DNA from: Sporobacter termitidis DSM 10068
GTDB lineage: Bacteria; Bacillota; Clostridia; Oscillospirales; Oscillospiraceae
Length of the DNA: 64,000 nucleotides
Direction: 5' to 3'
Assembly: GCF_900130065.1 (NCBI RefSeq)
Contig: NZ_FQXV01000008.1
Location: forward strand, 124,001-188,000
Positions 32,604 through 40,879 of the stretch are shown here, one piece after another; within the stretch, counting starts at the first letter, position 1; every line of letters begins with the position of its first letter. A program made the translations under genes and the position numbers. Under the pieces are notes generated by a model. That model was not told the DNA's origin. It worked only from the letters and a program-made list of their open reading frames with translations, and made no database searches.

Positions 32604-33872
32604 ATGATCAAAACCGACCTGACTGGCGCCCTGAGCTTTATTGATGAGAAGGAACTGCCCGGGGCGGAGGACAAGAAAGCGCTGACGGACCTGCTGGACG
32701 GGAAAATCGGGCGCGGCGGGGCCGGCTGGCTGCGCCTGCCCGAGGACTATTCCGACGCCGTGTCCGCGGCGATCAGGAGCGCCGCGTATCAGATCGCGGA
32801 CAATTCGGAAGTCCTCGTCGTCATCGGCATCGGCGGCTCGTACCTCGGGGCGCGCGCCGCGCTCGACCTGCTGAGGACGCCTTATTACAACCAAATAAAA
32901 AAGAGGACGCCGGACATCTATTTCGCCGGCAATAACCTGTCCGGAGAATATCTGGAACAGGTTATCGCTTTAATCGGCGGCCGTAATTTTTCAGTCAACT
33001 ACGTGTCAAAGTCCGGCGCGACGATGGAGCCGTCGGCGGCGTTCCGGGTGTTTAAAAATCTGCTGGATTCGAAATACGGTGCCGAGGGCGCCAGAAAGCG
33101 CATTTACACCACGACCGACGGCGAGAAGGGCAAGCTGCGGCAACTCACCGACCGCAAGGGGTACACCTCCTTCGCGATACCGGACGACATCGGCGGCCGT
33201 TACAGCGTGCTGACGGCCGTGGGGCTGCTGCCGGCCGCCGTGGCGGGTATCGATATCGACGAGCTCATGTCCGGCGCCCGCGACATTATGAATAAGGATA
33301 AGGACGACGTGCTGCAGTACGCGTCCGCCAGACAGGCTTTGTACAGACAGGGGAAAAAGATCGAAATCCTCGGCTGCTTCGAGCCGTCTTTTCGTTCCAT
33401 GGGCGAATGGTGGAAGCAGCTGTTCGGCGAGAGCGAGGGGAAGGACGGCCGCGGCATCTTCCCGGTGTATACCGAGTTTACCACGGACCTGCATTCCCTG
33501 GGGCAGTATATCCAGAGCGGCGAGAGGTCGCTCTTTGAGACGTTCGTCTCAATAGAGAAGACGTCCGCCGCAATCCGCGTCCCAAAAGACGGGGAGCTGG
33601 AGGACGGGCTTGAAACGCTCGCCGGGCGGGAGCTGCAGGAGCTCAACCGCGCCGCGTTTGCAGCGACAAAGGCCGCGCACAACGACGGCGGCGTGCCTGT
33701 GATCCAGCTGGACGTCCCGCAGCTGTCGCCGTATTACTTCGGCGCCCTGGTGCAGTTTTTCGAGCTGTCGTGCGCCGTGTCGGCGCTGATCTCAAAAGTC
33801 AACCCCTTTGACCAGCCCGGCGTTGAGGCGTATAAAAAGAACATGTATGCCATTCTCGGGCTTCAGAAATAA
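32604..33872 (+). CDS. pgi: Glucose-6-phosphate isomerase
   Basis: 422 residues, close to the short Bacillus/Clostridium form. It interconverts glucose-6-P and fructose-6-P, the GlmS substrate. Two SIS domains are visible: GIGGSYLGARAALDLL (about 74-89) and SKSGATMEPSAAFRVF. The family signatures FTTDLHSLGQYIQSG-like and the C-terminal IPVIQLD...NPFDQPGVEAYKKNM are present. ATG 32604 has CCGGAGGA upstream. Single-gene unit. Confidence 0.94.
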   Translation: MIKTDLTGALSFIDEKELPGAEDKKALTDLLDGKIGRGGAGWLRLPEDYSDAVSAAIRSAAYQIADNSEVLVVIGIGGSYLGARAALDLLRTPYYNQIKKRTPDIYFAGNNLSGEYLEQVIALIGGRNFSVNYVSKSGATMEPSAAFRVFKNLLDSKYGAEGARKRIYTTTDGEKGKLRQLTDRKGYTSFAIPDDIGGRYSVLTAVGLLPAAVAGIDIDELMSGARDIMNKDKDDVLQYASARQALYRQGKKIEILGCFEPSFRSMGEWWKQLFGESEGKDGRGIFPVYTEFTTDLHSLGQYIQSGERSLFETFVSIEKTSAAIRVPKDGELEDGLETLAGRELQELNRAAFAATKAAHNDGGVPVIQLDVPQLSPYYFGALVQFFELSCAVSALISKVNPFDQPGVEAYKKNMYAILGLQK

Positions 33873-33914
33873 CGAAGCTCTGACGGAATTTATGCAAAAT
33901 TCATATTTTGTTAG

Positions 33915-33943
33915 TTGATACCGCGGGTAAAAACTGATAAAAT
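33915..33943 (+). promoter_or_regulatory. Promoter of the P-loop protein gene
   Basis: TTGATA (33915-33920) and TAAAAT (33938-33943) are 17 bases apart, 25 bases before the start. Confidence 0.7.
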
Positions 33944-33967
33944 GAAAAAAAGCGAAAGAGGTGTTTT

Positions 33968-34378
33968 ATGGTTAAGGTCATCATGGGCTTAAAGGGCTCC
34001 GGTAAGACAAAGCAGCTTATTGATCTCGTCCACGCGGCAGTCAATCAGGAAAACGGTGAGGTTGTCTGCATTGAAAAGGGACAAAAGCTGACCTATGACA
34101 TTCCGCACGCTGTCCGGCTGATCGAAGCGTCTAATTACGGCTTTGACAGCTATGATTTTCTGAAAGGGTTCATCAGCGGCCTGCACGCGGAAAACTACGA
34201 CATCACCCATATATTCATCGACAGCCTCTTGAAAATTATTGACCAGCAGATCGACAGCAGGGCCGAGGATTTCGTCGAATGGTGCGAGTCCTTCTCCGAA
34301 CGGGAGAACATCAAGTTCACCATCACCATCAGCGCCGACGCCTCGCTGGCAACGGAAGGTATCAGAAAGTATTTTTAA
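33968..34378 (+). CDS. Small P-loop ATP-binding protein, unknown role
   Basis: 136 residues beginning MVKVIMGLKGSGKTKQLIDL, a clear Walker A (GLKGSGKT, 7-14). ITHIFIDSLLKI (about 78) has the hydrophobic-Asp pattern of a Walker B. FTITISADASL could be a sensor strand. The compact size suggests a stripped RecA- or kinase-like NTPase. AGAGGTG precedes the ATG. No functional context: neighbours are pgi and a repeat block. Confidence 0.75.
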   Translation: MVKVIMGLKGSGKTKQLIDLVHAAVNQENGEVVCIEKGQKLTYDIPHAVRLIEASNYGFDSYDFLKGFISGLHAENYDITHIFIDSLLKIIDQQIDSRAEDFVEWCESFSERENIKFTITISADASLATEGIRKYF

Positions 34379-34380
34379 GT

Positions 34381-34747
34381 ACCCGCCCACCCGGCCCGGG
34401 AGAGGGATAGGGGCTGCGCCCCTATGACCCCCGTTGCTGGGGCTTCGCCCTATACCCCGGTTTCGTTTTTGCAGAGGCGCTGCCAATGGGGACGCGCGGC
34501 ACGGAGAATGTCCGCAGCATCTATAATCACGCTGCAAAAAGCGCCATGGCTTGCCCATGGCGCTTTTTATGCGCGCCTGTGGTTAAGCGGCAAGGGCAGC
34601 GCCCTTGCCTCCGTCCCCATCTTTCTCCGCATATTGGCGCACGGCGGCCGTTATTGCGCACGCACATAACGGGGTATGGGGCGGAGCCCCAGCAACGGGG
34701 GCCATAGGGGCGCAGCCCCTATACCTCTATCGGGTGGGCGGGTGGGT
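34381..34747. repeat. Composite element with about 78-bp imperfect inverted repeat arms
   Basis: The left arm 34381-34458 is the near reverse complement of 34671-34747. The innermost 53 bases differ at about four positions. Each arm has its own small palindromes (AGGGGCTGCGCCCCT, GGGGCTTCGCCC). The 212-base interior holds a terminator hairpin (34536-34568) and an AGGGCAGCGCCCTTGCC repeat. There is no transposase and no clear target duplication. It may be a MITE-like or long structured element. Confidence 0.7.
34536..34568. terminator. Bidirectional terminator inside the repeat element
   Basis: A perfect 14-bp stem (AAAAAGCGCCATGG, 34536-34549 with 34555-34568) has a five-T run on each strand. 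Confidence 0.8.
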
Positions 34748-34816
34748 ATTGCGCCGCGCCGTGGGAACTGTGGTATAATATGGATGATTTCAAAATCGGC
34801 TGAAAAGAGGGGTCCT

Positions 34817-35572
34817 ATGATTTTATGCTTCAGCGGTACCGGCAACAGCCTTTACGCAGCCAGGCGCATCGGCCAAATCGCCGACGACCGGGTCGTTTCG
34901 GCGAACGTGCTTATCAAAAAGGGCGGCGGCGCGGCGTTCGATTCTGAAAAGCCGCTGGTGTTTGTCTGCCCCACGTACGCCTGGAGGATACCGCGCGTCT
35001 TCGAGAGCTTCATCAGGGAAACCCGGTTTTCCGGCAGCAAAAAAGCGTATTTTGTCCTGACCTGCGGCAGCGAAACCGGCGCCGCGGCGGCGTACGCGGC
35101 GCGGCTGTGCGCGGATATGGGCTTTGAGCTTATGGGGCTCATATCCGTCGTTATGCCTGAAAACTATATCGCCCTGTATGACGCTCCGGATAAGCAGGCG
35201 GCGCGGGTCATCATACAAAAGGCCGGGCCCGTCATCGAGGCCGCGGCGAATTGCGTCAGGGAAGGGCGGCCGCTGCTGCGGGAGCAAGCGACCCTCGGCG
35301 GAAAGCTGCTGAGCGCGGCGGTAAATCCCGTGTTTTACAGGTTCGTCGTCAAGGCGAAGGGCTTTCACACGACGGACGCCTGCACCGCCTGCGGGAAATG
35401 CGCCGGCCTGTGCCCGATGAACAACATCCGGCTTGAATCGGGAAAGCCGGTGTGGGGCAGCCGGTGCACACATTGCATGGCGTGTATCTGCCTCTGCCCG
35501 GCGGAGGCCGTCGAGTATAAAAAAAGCTCGCAGGGAAAGCCGAGATACCATTGCGCGGAAGAGCGGGTATAG
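34817..35572 (+). CDS. EFR1-type flavodoxin-ferredoxin protein
   Basis: 251 residues. The N-terminal flavodoxin-like FMN-binding domain starts MILCFSGTGNSLYAA (the phosphate loop) with VCPTYAWRIPRVFESF and LTCGSETG. The C-terminal domain carries two 4Fe-4S motifs, CTACGKCAGLCPMNN and CTHCMACICLCPAEA (about 188-235). It is a soluble internal electron carrier of the EFR1 family, common in anaerobic clostridia. A TATAAT (about 34774) and AGAGGGG ribosome site precede ATG 34817. Redox partner unknown. Confidence 0.9.
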   Translation: MILCFSGTGNSLYAARRIGQIADDRVVSANVLIKKGGGAAFDSEKPLVFVCPTYAWRIPRVFESFIRETRFSGSKKAYFVLTCGSETGAAAAYAARLCADMGFELMGLISVVMPENYIALYDAPDKQAARVIIQKAGPVIEAAANCVREGRPLLREQATLGGKLLSAAVNPVFYRFVVKAKGFHTTDACTACGKCAGLCPMNNIRLESGKPVWGSRCTHCMACICLCPAEAVEYKKSSQGKPRYHCAEERV

Positions 35573-35574
35573 CG

Positions 35575-36531
35575 TCACCCGTCCTTTTTTGAGCTGCCCT
35601 GCATCCTGTCGCCGATCCACCGGAGGATATCCGCGTAGACCTCCGGCCTGTTTGTCTCGTTTAAAACCTCGTGGCGGGCGCCCTTGTAGAGCGCCATAGC
35701 GACGTCCCGGACGCCGGCCTCCTTAAAGAGCCTGTACACCTTTTCCACGCCCGCGCCATAGTCGCCCACCGGGTCCTGGTCGCCGGAGATCAAAAGGACC
35801 GGCAGGTCCTTGCGCATTTTATCCACATTGGATTTCTTGCCTACAAATTTGATGCCGCCCAGCATATCGCTGAAAATGCCCACGGTGGGGACGAAGCCGC
35901 AGGCCTCGTCGGCGATGAATTTATCGACGATGTCCTGATCCCGGGACAGCCAGTCGCAGGGTGTCCGCAGCGGCTTGATGCGCCGGTTGTACGCGCCGAA
36001 GCACAGCAGGTTGAGCCGGGGGCTTTGCTTTCTGCCGCCATAAAGTCTTTTCTCAATGCCGGCGAGCGCAAGCCCGAGATTTAAAAGGGCGTCCGTCTGC
36101 TGGCCTGTCCCGCTGATGATGCAGCCGGACAGCCCGTCCCGGTATTTGATGAGCATCGTCCTGGTCAGAAAGCTGCCCATCGAGTGGCCCAGCAGGAAAT
36201 ACGGCAGGCCAGGGTACTCCGCCCGGGTTTTCTCAAACAGTTTGTGCATATCGTCGACGGCGGCGTCCCAGCCGCTTTTGTCGGCGAAAAACCCCCGGTC
36301 CTCGTCCCGACCGGCCGACCGGCCGTGGCCCAGGTGGCTGTTGCCGACGACGGCGAACCCGTTGTCCGCCATAAAGCGGCCGAATTCGTCGTACCGGCCG
36401 ATGTGCTCGGCGATGCCGTGGGCAATCTGCAAAACGGCTTTGACGTCCCCGCCGTCGGGCAGCCACCGGCAGACGTGCAGCTTGCTTTTCTGATCTGTGG
36501 AATCCAGAGTGAATTCCGTGAGAGTGGACAT
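35575..36531 (-). CDS. Alpha/beta hydrolase, lysophospholipase-like
   Basis: 318 residues of the Hydrolase_4/monoglyceride-lipase type. It has the oxyanion HGIAEHIGRY, the nucleophile elbow LGHSMGSF (Ser about 109), the acid in LISGDQDPVGDYG and the His in YKGARHEVLNE, a full triad. No signal peptide, so cytoplasmic. Substrate likely a monoacyl lipid or ester. ATG 36531 is preferred over 36579 because GGGGAG precedes it and it starts the conserved domain. Convergent with the EFR1 gene, 2 bases apart. Confidence 0.9.
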   Translation of the reverse strand: MSTLTEFTLDSTDQKSKLHVCRWLPDGGDVKAVLQIAHGIAEHIGRYDEFGRFMADNGFAVVGNSHLGHGRSAGRDEDRGFFADKSGWDAAVDDMHKLFEKTRAEYPGLPYFLLGHSMGSFLTRTMLIKYRDGLSGCIISGTGQQTDALLNLGLALAGIEKRLYGGRKQSPRLNLLCFGAYNRRIKPLRTPCDWLSRDQDIVDKFIADEACGFVPTVGIFSDMLGGIKFVGKKSNVDKMRKDLPVLLISGDQDPVGDYGAGVEKVYRLFKEAGVRDVAMALYKGARHEVLNETNRPEVYADILRWIGDRMQGSSKKDG

Positions 36532-36638
36532 GGAAAATCGTCTCCCCGTATGATATACTGTCGGCTGCGTGGGCAGCATAGGACCATCATATTTTACTTT
36601 TTTTGTTAAGTCAATGGTTTCAGGATCGGAGGTGTGGC

Positions 36639-37271
36639 ATGGCGGTCAATTATCAGCGCATGCTGGACGAGACGCTGCGCGGGGTGGCGTTGTCGGGCGC
36701 GGCGCCGCAGCTCCTGCTGCACAGCTGCTGCGGGCCGTGCAGCAGCTATGTGCTCGAATACCTGTCCCGCTTTTTTGACATCACCGTTTTGTATTATAAT
36801 CCAAATATTTATCCCGAAAGCGAGTTTTTAAAACGCGCCGCCGTCCAGGCCGCGCTGGTGTCCGCCATGGACTTTCCAAATCCGGTGCGCCTGAGCGTCG
36901 CGGACTATCGCCCGGAGGAATTTGACGCGGCGGCCGCCGGGCTGGCGGGGGAGCCCGAAGGCGGCGGGCGCTGCCGCAAATGCTTCGCCCTGCGGCTGGA
37001 GGAGACGGCCCGGCGCGCAAAGGCGGGCGGGTTCGACTATTTCACCACGACGCTCTCCGTCAGCCCGCACAAGAACGCCGCGGCGCTCAACGAAATCGGC
37101 GGGGAACTTGCGGACAAATACGGCGTCAAATACCTGTATGCCGATTTCAAGAAGAAAAACGGCTATAAGCGCTCCATCGAGCTGTCCGCGCAGTACGGCC
37201 TATACCGGCAGAATTACTGTGGCTGCCGATATTCGCTGGCCGCTGCCCGGCCTGGCGGCGAGGCCCCTTGA
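36639..37271 (+). CDS. queH: Epoxyqueuosine reductase QueH
   Basis: 210 residues of the DUF208/QueH family. It has the Fe-S and catalytic cysteines in HSCCGPCSSY (about 28-37), CRKCFALRLEET, and YCGCRYSL near the end, plus TTTLSVSPHKN. It catalyses the last step of queuosine formation in tRNA. GGAGGTG precedes ATG 36639. queT, a queuosine-precursor transporter gene, follows, supporting the call. Confidence 0.93.
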   Translation: MAVNYQRMLDETLRGVALSGAAPQLLLHSCCGPCSSYVLEYLSRFFDITVLYYNPNIYPESEFLKRAAVQAALVSAMDFPNPVRLSVADYRPEEFDAAAAGLAGEPEGGGRCRKCFALRLEETARRAKAGGFDYFTTTLSVSPHKNAAALNEIGGELADKYGVKYLYADFKKKNGYKRSIELSAQYGLYRQNYCGCRYSLAAARPGGEAP

Positions 37272-37300
37272 CGGGCTGCCAGATAATTTACAATTCATTC

Positions 37301-37328
37301 TTGTTTTTGTAACCCAAGCTGATATAAT
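37301..37328 (+). promoter_or_regulatory. Promoter upstream of queT
   Basis: TTGTTT (37301-37306) and TATAAT (37323-37328) are 16 bases apart. The leader of about 100 bases has a hairpin-rich stretch but no recognisable preQ1 riboswitch core. Confidence 0.6.
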
Positions 37329-37432
37329 GTTCTGCACGCGGATATTGCGCACACGCACCCGCAGGCGCGCAAAGCTGCAAAAAGCTTGTTATACTGCAAA
37401 AATGTTTGAAATTACGGCAGATGGGGAAAATC

Positions 37433-37963
37433 ATGACAATCAGGAAAATTGCTTTCGCGGGGGTCATTGCCGCCGTTTACGCAGTACTGACGATGGTGCT
37501 CGCGCCGATCAGCTACGGGCCGATTCAGTTCAGGCTCTCGGAGGTGCTCTGCATCCTGCCGTTCTTTTTCCCGTTTTCGGCGTGGGGACTGTTTATCGGC
37601 TGCGTTGTCGCAAATCTGCTGAGCGCCTACGGTCTTCTCGACATCGTGTTCGGCTCGCTGGCAACGCTGCTGGCCGCGCTGTGCACCATGTATATCGGGC
37701 GCCTCAGCAAAGAGCACGCGGCGGTCAAGGCGCTGGCCTGTCTGCCGCCGGTGGTTATCAACGGCCTCGTTATCGGCGCGCTGATCGCTTATGAAACAAC
37801 AGCCGCGCCCGGGGCATTCTGGCCGGCGTTTATCGCCAGCGGCCTGCAGGTCGGATTCGGGGAGCTCGTGATCCTGTATGTGCTGGGGCTGCCGGCCCTT
37901 ATTTTGCTGCCCCGGTCCAGCTTTTTCAGAACATTGACGGCGCTGTACGCGCAGAACAGATAA
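37433..37963 (+). CDS. queT: QueT-family queuosine precursor transporter
   Basis: 176 residues with five to six membrane segments. It begins MTIRKIAFAGVIAAVYAVLT and has the family motif YGPIQFRLSEVLCILPFF, typical of QueT, the substrate-binding S component of ECF-type vitamin transporters. It would import preQ1 or a related queuosine precursor with a shared ECF module encoded elsewhere. Adjacent queH fits. Shares a 21-base gap with galU downstream. Confidence 0.9.
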   Translation: MTIRKIAFAGVIAAVYAVLTMVLAPISYGPIQFRLSEVLCILPFFFPFSAWGLFIGCVVANLLSAYGLLDIVFGSLATLLAALCTMYIGRLSKEHAAVKALACLPPVVINGLVIGALIAYETTAAPGAFWPAFIASGLQVGFGELVILYVLGLPALILLPRSSFFRTLTALYAQNR

Positions 37964-37984
37964 GAACAATTTGGGGGAAATAAG

Positions 37985-38854
37985 ATGAAAGTCAGAAAAG
38001 CCGTTATTCCGGCGGCGGGGCTCGGCACCCGCATGTTGCCCGCCACAAAGACCGTGCCGAAGGAAATGCTGCCGATGGTCGACAAGCCCGTCATCCAGTA
38101 CATAATCGAGGAGGCGGTGGCGTCGGGCATCGAGGATATCCTGATCGTCACGAACCGCGCCAAATCGGCGATGGACGACTACTTCGATTACCATCCCGAG
38201 CTGGAGGAAAGGCTTTTAAAGAACAATAAGACAAAAGAGGCCGAGGCCGTCCGGATGTCGGCGGACCTGGCGAATATTTTCTACGTGCGCCAGAAGGAGA
38301 CAAAAGGGCTCGGCCACGCCATCTGGCGCGCCAAGCGCTTCGTCGGAGAAGAGCCTTTTGCCGTGCTGCTGGGCGACGATATCATGATGGCCAAAACGCC
38401 GGTGATGAAGCAGCTCATCGCCGCGGCGGAAAAATACGGCGCCAGCGCCGTCGGCACGCAGGCGGTGGCCGACGAGGCGATTTCAAAATACTCCTCGCTG
38501 AAGGTGTCACCGCTGGAGGAGCGCATCTTCCGCGTGACCGACATGAACGAAAAGCCGACGCTGGAAGAGAAGTTTTCAAACTACGCCATCCTCGGGCGCT
38601 ACGTCCTGACGCCGGACATCTTCGATATCCTGGAGTGCACGCCGCCCGGCTACGGCGGGGAGATACAGCTTACCGACGGCCTGAAAATGCTCTGCAAGCA
38701 GTCGCCGATGGTGGCCGTCGACTTTGAGGGCCGCCGCTACGACACCGGCAACCTGAAGGGCTTCCTCGAAGCGACCATCGACTACGCCCTGGAGAGCGAT
38801 GAAATCGGCCCCTGGCTGAAGGAATTTATCATCGACAAAGCAAAAAACCTGTAA
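37985..38854 (+). CDS. galU: UTP-glucose-1-phosphate uridylyltransferase
   Basis: 289 residues. It makes UDP-glucose for glycolipids and wall polymers. The nucleotide-binding signature is IPAAGLGTRMLPATK (8-22), followed by KEMLPMVDKPVIQYIIEEAV, LLGDDIM and YDTGNLKGFLEATI. Full family length. GGGGGAAATAAG precedes the ATG. UDP-glucose would feed the GT4 enzyme and possibly the polyprenyl-sugar donors used by GT39 proteins in this window (inference). Confidence 0.95.
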   Translation: MKVRKAVIPAAGLGTRMLPATKTVPKEMLPMVDKPVIQYIIEEAVASGIEDILIVTNRAKSAMDDYFDYHPELEERLLKNNKTKEAEAVRMSADLANIFYVRQKETKGLGHAIWRAKRFVGEEPFAVLLGDDIMMAKTPVMKQLIAAAEKYGASAVGTQAVADEAISKYSSLKVSPLEERIFRVTDMNEKPTLEEKFSNYAILGRYVLTPDIFDILECTPPGYGGEIQLTDGLKMLCKQSPMVAVDFEGRRYDTGNLKGFLEATIDYALESDEIGPWLKEFIIDKAKNL

Positions 38855-38870
38855 CTCACAGGCAAAAACA

Positions 38871-38920
38871 AGAAGTGGGATATATTGAACTTGTGTTCAA
38901 TATATCCCACTTCTTTAAAT
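38871..38920 (+). terminator. Long perfect hairpin after galU
   Basis: A perfect 20-bp stem (38871-38890 with 38895-38914) with loop TTGT is followed by TTAAAT. It is unusually long for a terminator. An imperfect relative of its GATATAT...ATATATC core lies at 52991-53020. Confidence 0.75.
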
Positions 38921-38944
38921 TATAGCGGCAAACAATAATAAATA

Positions 38945-39470
38945 TCAAGGAATCCAGGCTTCCCCCGGAGGAAGCTGTCGGCGCAGCCGACTGATGAGGG
39001 AGCCCCGTAACGCCTTGTTTGTCGGAGGCGATAAGCGCCGCCTCCTCCTTTGGAATCCCCCGCGCCCGCAGGATCGCCGCATGGATTGTCAGTCTTCGTA
39101 GGGGCGAACGGTGTTCGCCCGCTCCTGTTGGCGCGGCGGAGCCCCGAGACAGAGGGACAGGGAAACGTGGATTCCCGCCTTCGCGGGAATGACAATGCTT
39201 GGGGGTCCTACGAAAAAACAAAAGGATATGCCGTGGGGACGACCATTGGTCGTCCGCTCTTGTCGGCACGGCGGGGGCTAAAACGGCGGATACATCGCCC
39301 CGTCCTTCCCCGGCTCCCTCAGACGAGGGAGCTGTCGCCCGCAGGCGACTGAAGGAGGGAACTCTGTCGGCGCCGCACCGTACAAGAGCGGCGGGAGCAA
39401 GCCCCCGCCCTACGTTACGGTAATTCAACGGCATTTCCGTCGCCGGGACGACCCGGCCCGCCGCCGGTCT
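38945..39470. repeat. Dense block of dispersed palindromic repeats
   Basis: At least five families: GGAAGCTGTCGGCGCAGCCGACTG (38971) and GGGAGCTGTCGCCCGCAGGCGACTG (39328) are the GAGGGAGCTGTC units; GTAGGGGCGAACGGTGTTCGCCC (39099); GGGACGACCATTGGTCGTCC (39236); GGATTCCCGCCTTCGCGGGAATGAC (39171); and GGGACGACCCGGCCCGCCG (39446). No gene supported; open frames here are repeat artefacts. Confidence 0.75.
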
Positions 39471-39559
39471 TTATGCCGGGCAGCAGGCCGCTTCCCGGCA
39501 ATCATATTGAAACTTTCCGGCGCTGGGGACGTCAAAAGGACAATGGGAGGTGACCGGAT

Positions 39560-40828
39560 GTGAAAAGAATCATTGCCTTGATATGCTGCGCGGCCCTGGC
39601 CGGTGCGCTGGCGGGCTGCGGCGGCGGGGCGGGGAACGGGACGCAGGCGCCCTCGCCGCGCGGCGGGCTGAAGCCGTCCGAGTATCAGGATTCGGACTTT
39701 GATACCTCGGGGGATATTATTATAAAAACGGAATACGAGGTCTACGGCAGCGATGTGCCGGAGATTTCCTATACGATCGCCAACAACACGGCGGCGGAGC
39801 TGACCTACGGCGTGGAATACGCCGTCGAGGTCAGTAAGGACGGCACGTGGTATCAGGTGCCGTTCCCGGAGAACATGGCGTGGATCATGATCGGAGTCAT
39901 CCTGAAGCCCCACGCCGTGAATTCGGGCAGCTTTAAGCTTTCTGACCTGGATTACCGGTTTGCCGACGGCAGCTACAGGCTCATCAAAAAAATCGGCGAT
40001 AAACGGTACTTTGCCGAATTCCGCATCGGCCCGTCCGCGATCACGGCGGAGACGCCCTTTGGGTATCAGCCTCTTGAGAAGCTGCCGGAGGATTATTCGA
40101 GCGAAGCGGCGGCGGCAAACGGAGACGTCGTTTTCTCCCTCAAAGGAACCTGGAATACCGAAAAGCTGGCGGCGTTCGTCGATAAAGCCGCCCTGGGCAT
40201 GCCGGCAATGCTCCGGCTGGTGCGGTTTACCATCGAGGGCGACCCGATCATCCTGGACTGTGTTTACAATGAAAATCACAGCGGTTACTATCTGTTCAAA
40301 CATGATAACAGCCGCGATAAGTTTGGCGCGGACCCCGGCATCACGCAGACGATTTACAGCTATCTCATTACGGACGGCGCCGGCCTCTATCTCAGCAACT
40401 GCGCCGGCTGGGAGATGACAAAAATCTATATCGGGGCGGCGACGGCCCGGATTCCCTGGCCGTCGGATGCCGCGGATATTTCCGGGCCGGTCCAAGCCGT
40501 TGAAAGGATGACGGAAAAGCGCCTTGGGGGGAACCTGGCGCGATACAAGGTTTATTCGCCCGGCGGCGGCAAGTCGGTTTCGCTGAGCGAGGAAAAGCTA
40601 TCCTACGGTTACGAGCGCCCGGGCCGCGGAGAGATACAATCCCTGGCCAATCCGGACGGCAGCGTCACGCAGATCAGGGATATCGTCTGGCTTGACGATG
40701 CTTCCTTCGTCCTGATCTGCGATACGAGCAGCAATTTAAAGTACTTCAGCGCTGTTGGCGCCGCCGGGAAGTCGGGCTTTGGAACGGATTATAAAATCAC
40801 AAACGGCGTATTTGAGATCGTCAAATGA
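39560..40828 (+). CDS. Lipoprotein with Ig-like domain
   Basis: 422 residues. Lipobox LAGALAGCGGG (Cys about 20). Residues about 45-160 form a beta-rich domain with TEYEVYGSDVPEISYTIANN and YAVEVSKDGTWYQVPF, matching the bacterial Ig-like Big_14 pattern. The C-terminal 250 residues are beta-rich without a recognised family (VTQIRDIVWLDDASFVLICD). Start is GTG 39560 with GGGAGGTG 8 bases upstream. Extracellular, membrane-anchored; function unknown. Confidence 0.8.
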   Translation: MKRIIALICCAALAGALAGCGGGAGNGTQAPSPRGGLKPSEYQDSDFDTSGDIIIKTEYEVYGSDVPEISYTIANNTAAELTYGVEYAVEVSKDGTWYQVPFPENMAWIMIGVILKPHAVNSGSFKLSDLDYRFADGSYRLIKKIGDKRYFAEFRIGPSAITAETPFGYQPLEKLPEDYSSEAAAANGDVVFSLKGTWNTEKLAAFVDKAALGMPAMLRLVRFTIEGDPIILDCVYNENHSGYYLFKHDNSRDKFGADPGITQTIYSYLITDGAGLYLSNCAGWEMTKIYIGAATARIPWPSDAADISGPVQAVERMTEKRLGGNLARYKVYSPGGGKSVSLSEEKLSYGYERPGRGEIQSLANPDGSVTQIRDIVWLDDASFVLICDTSSNLKYFSAVGAAGKSGFGTDYKITNGVFEIVK

Positions 40829-40879
40829 CCGCCGCCGTAAAGGCAGCGCAATCCTTCCCAGCCGCCCGCCCATTACCGG

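Noticed and set aside
37330-37432. preQ1 riboswitch before queT
   Set aside because: The leader has hairpins but not the conserved preQ1-I or preQ1-II core sequence; a covariance-model search would be decisive.
38945-39470. CRISPR-like array
   Set aside because: Repeats are of different families, palindromic and irregularly spaced; no constant spacer length and no cas genes.
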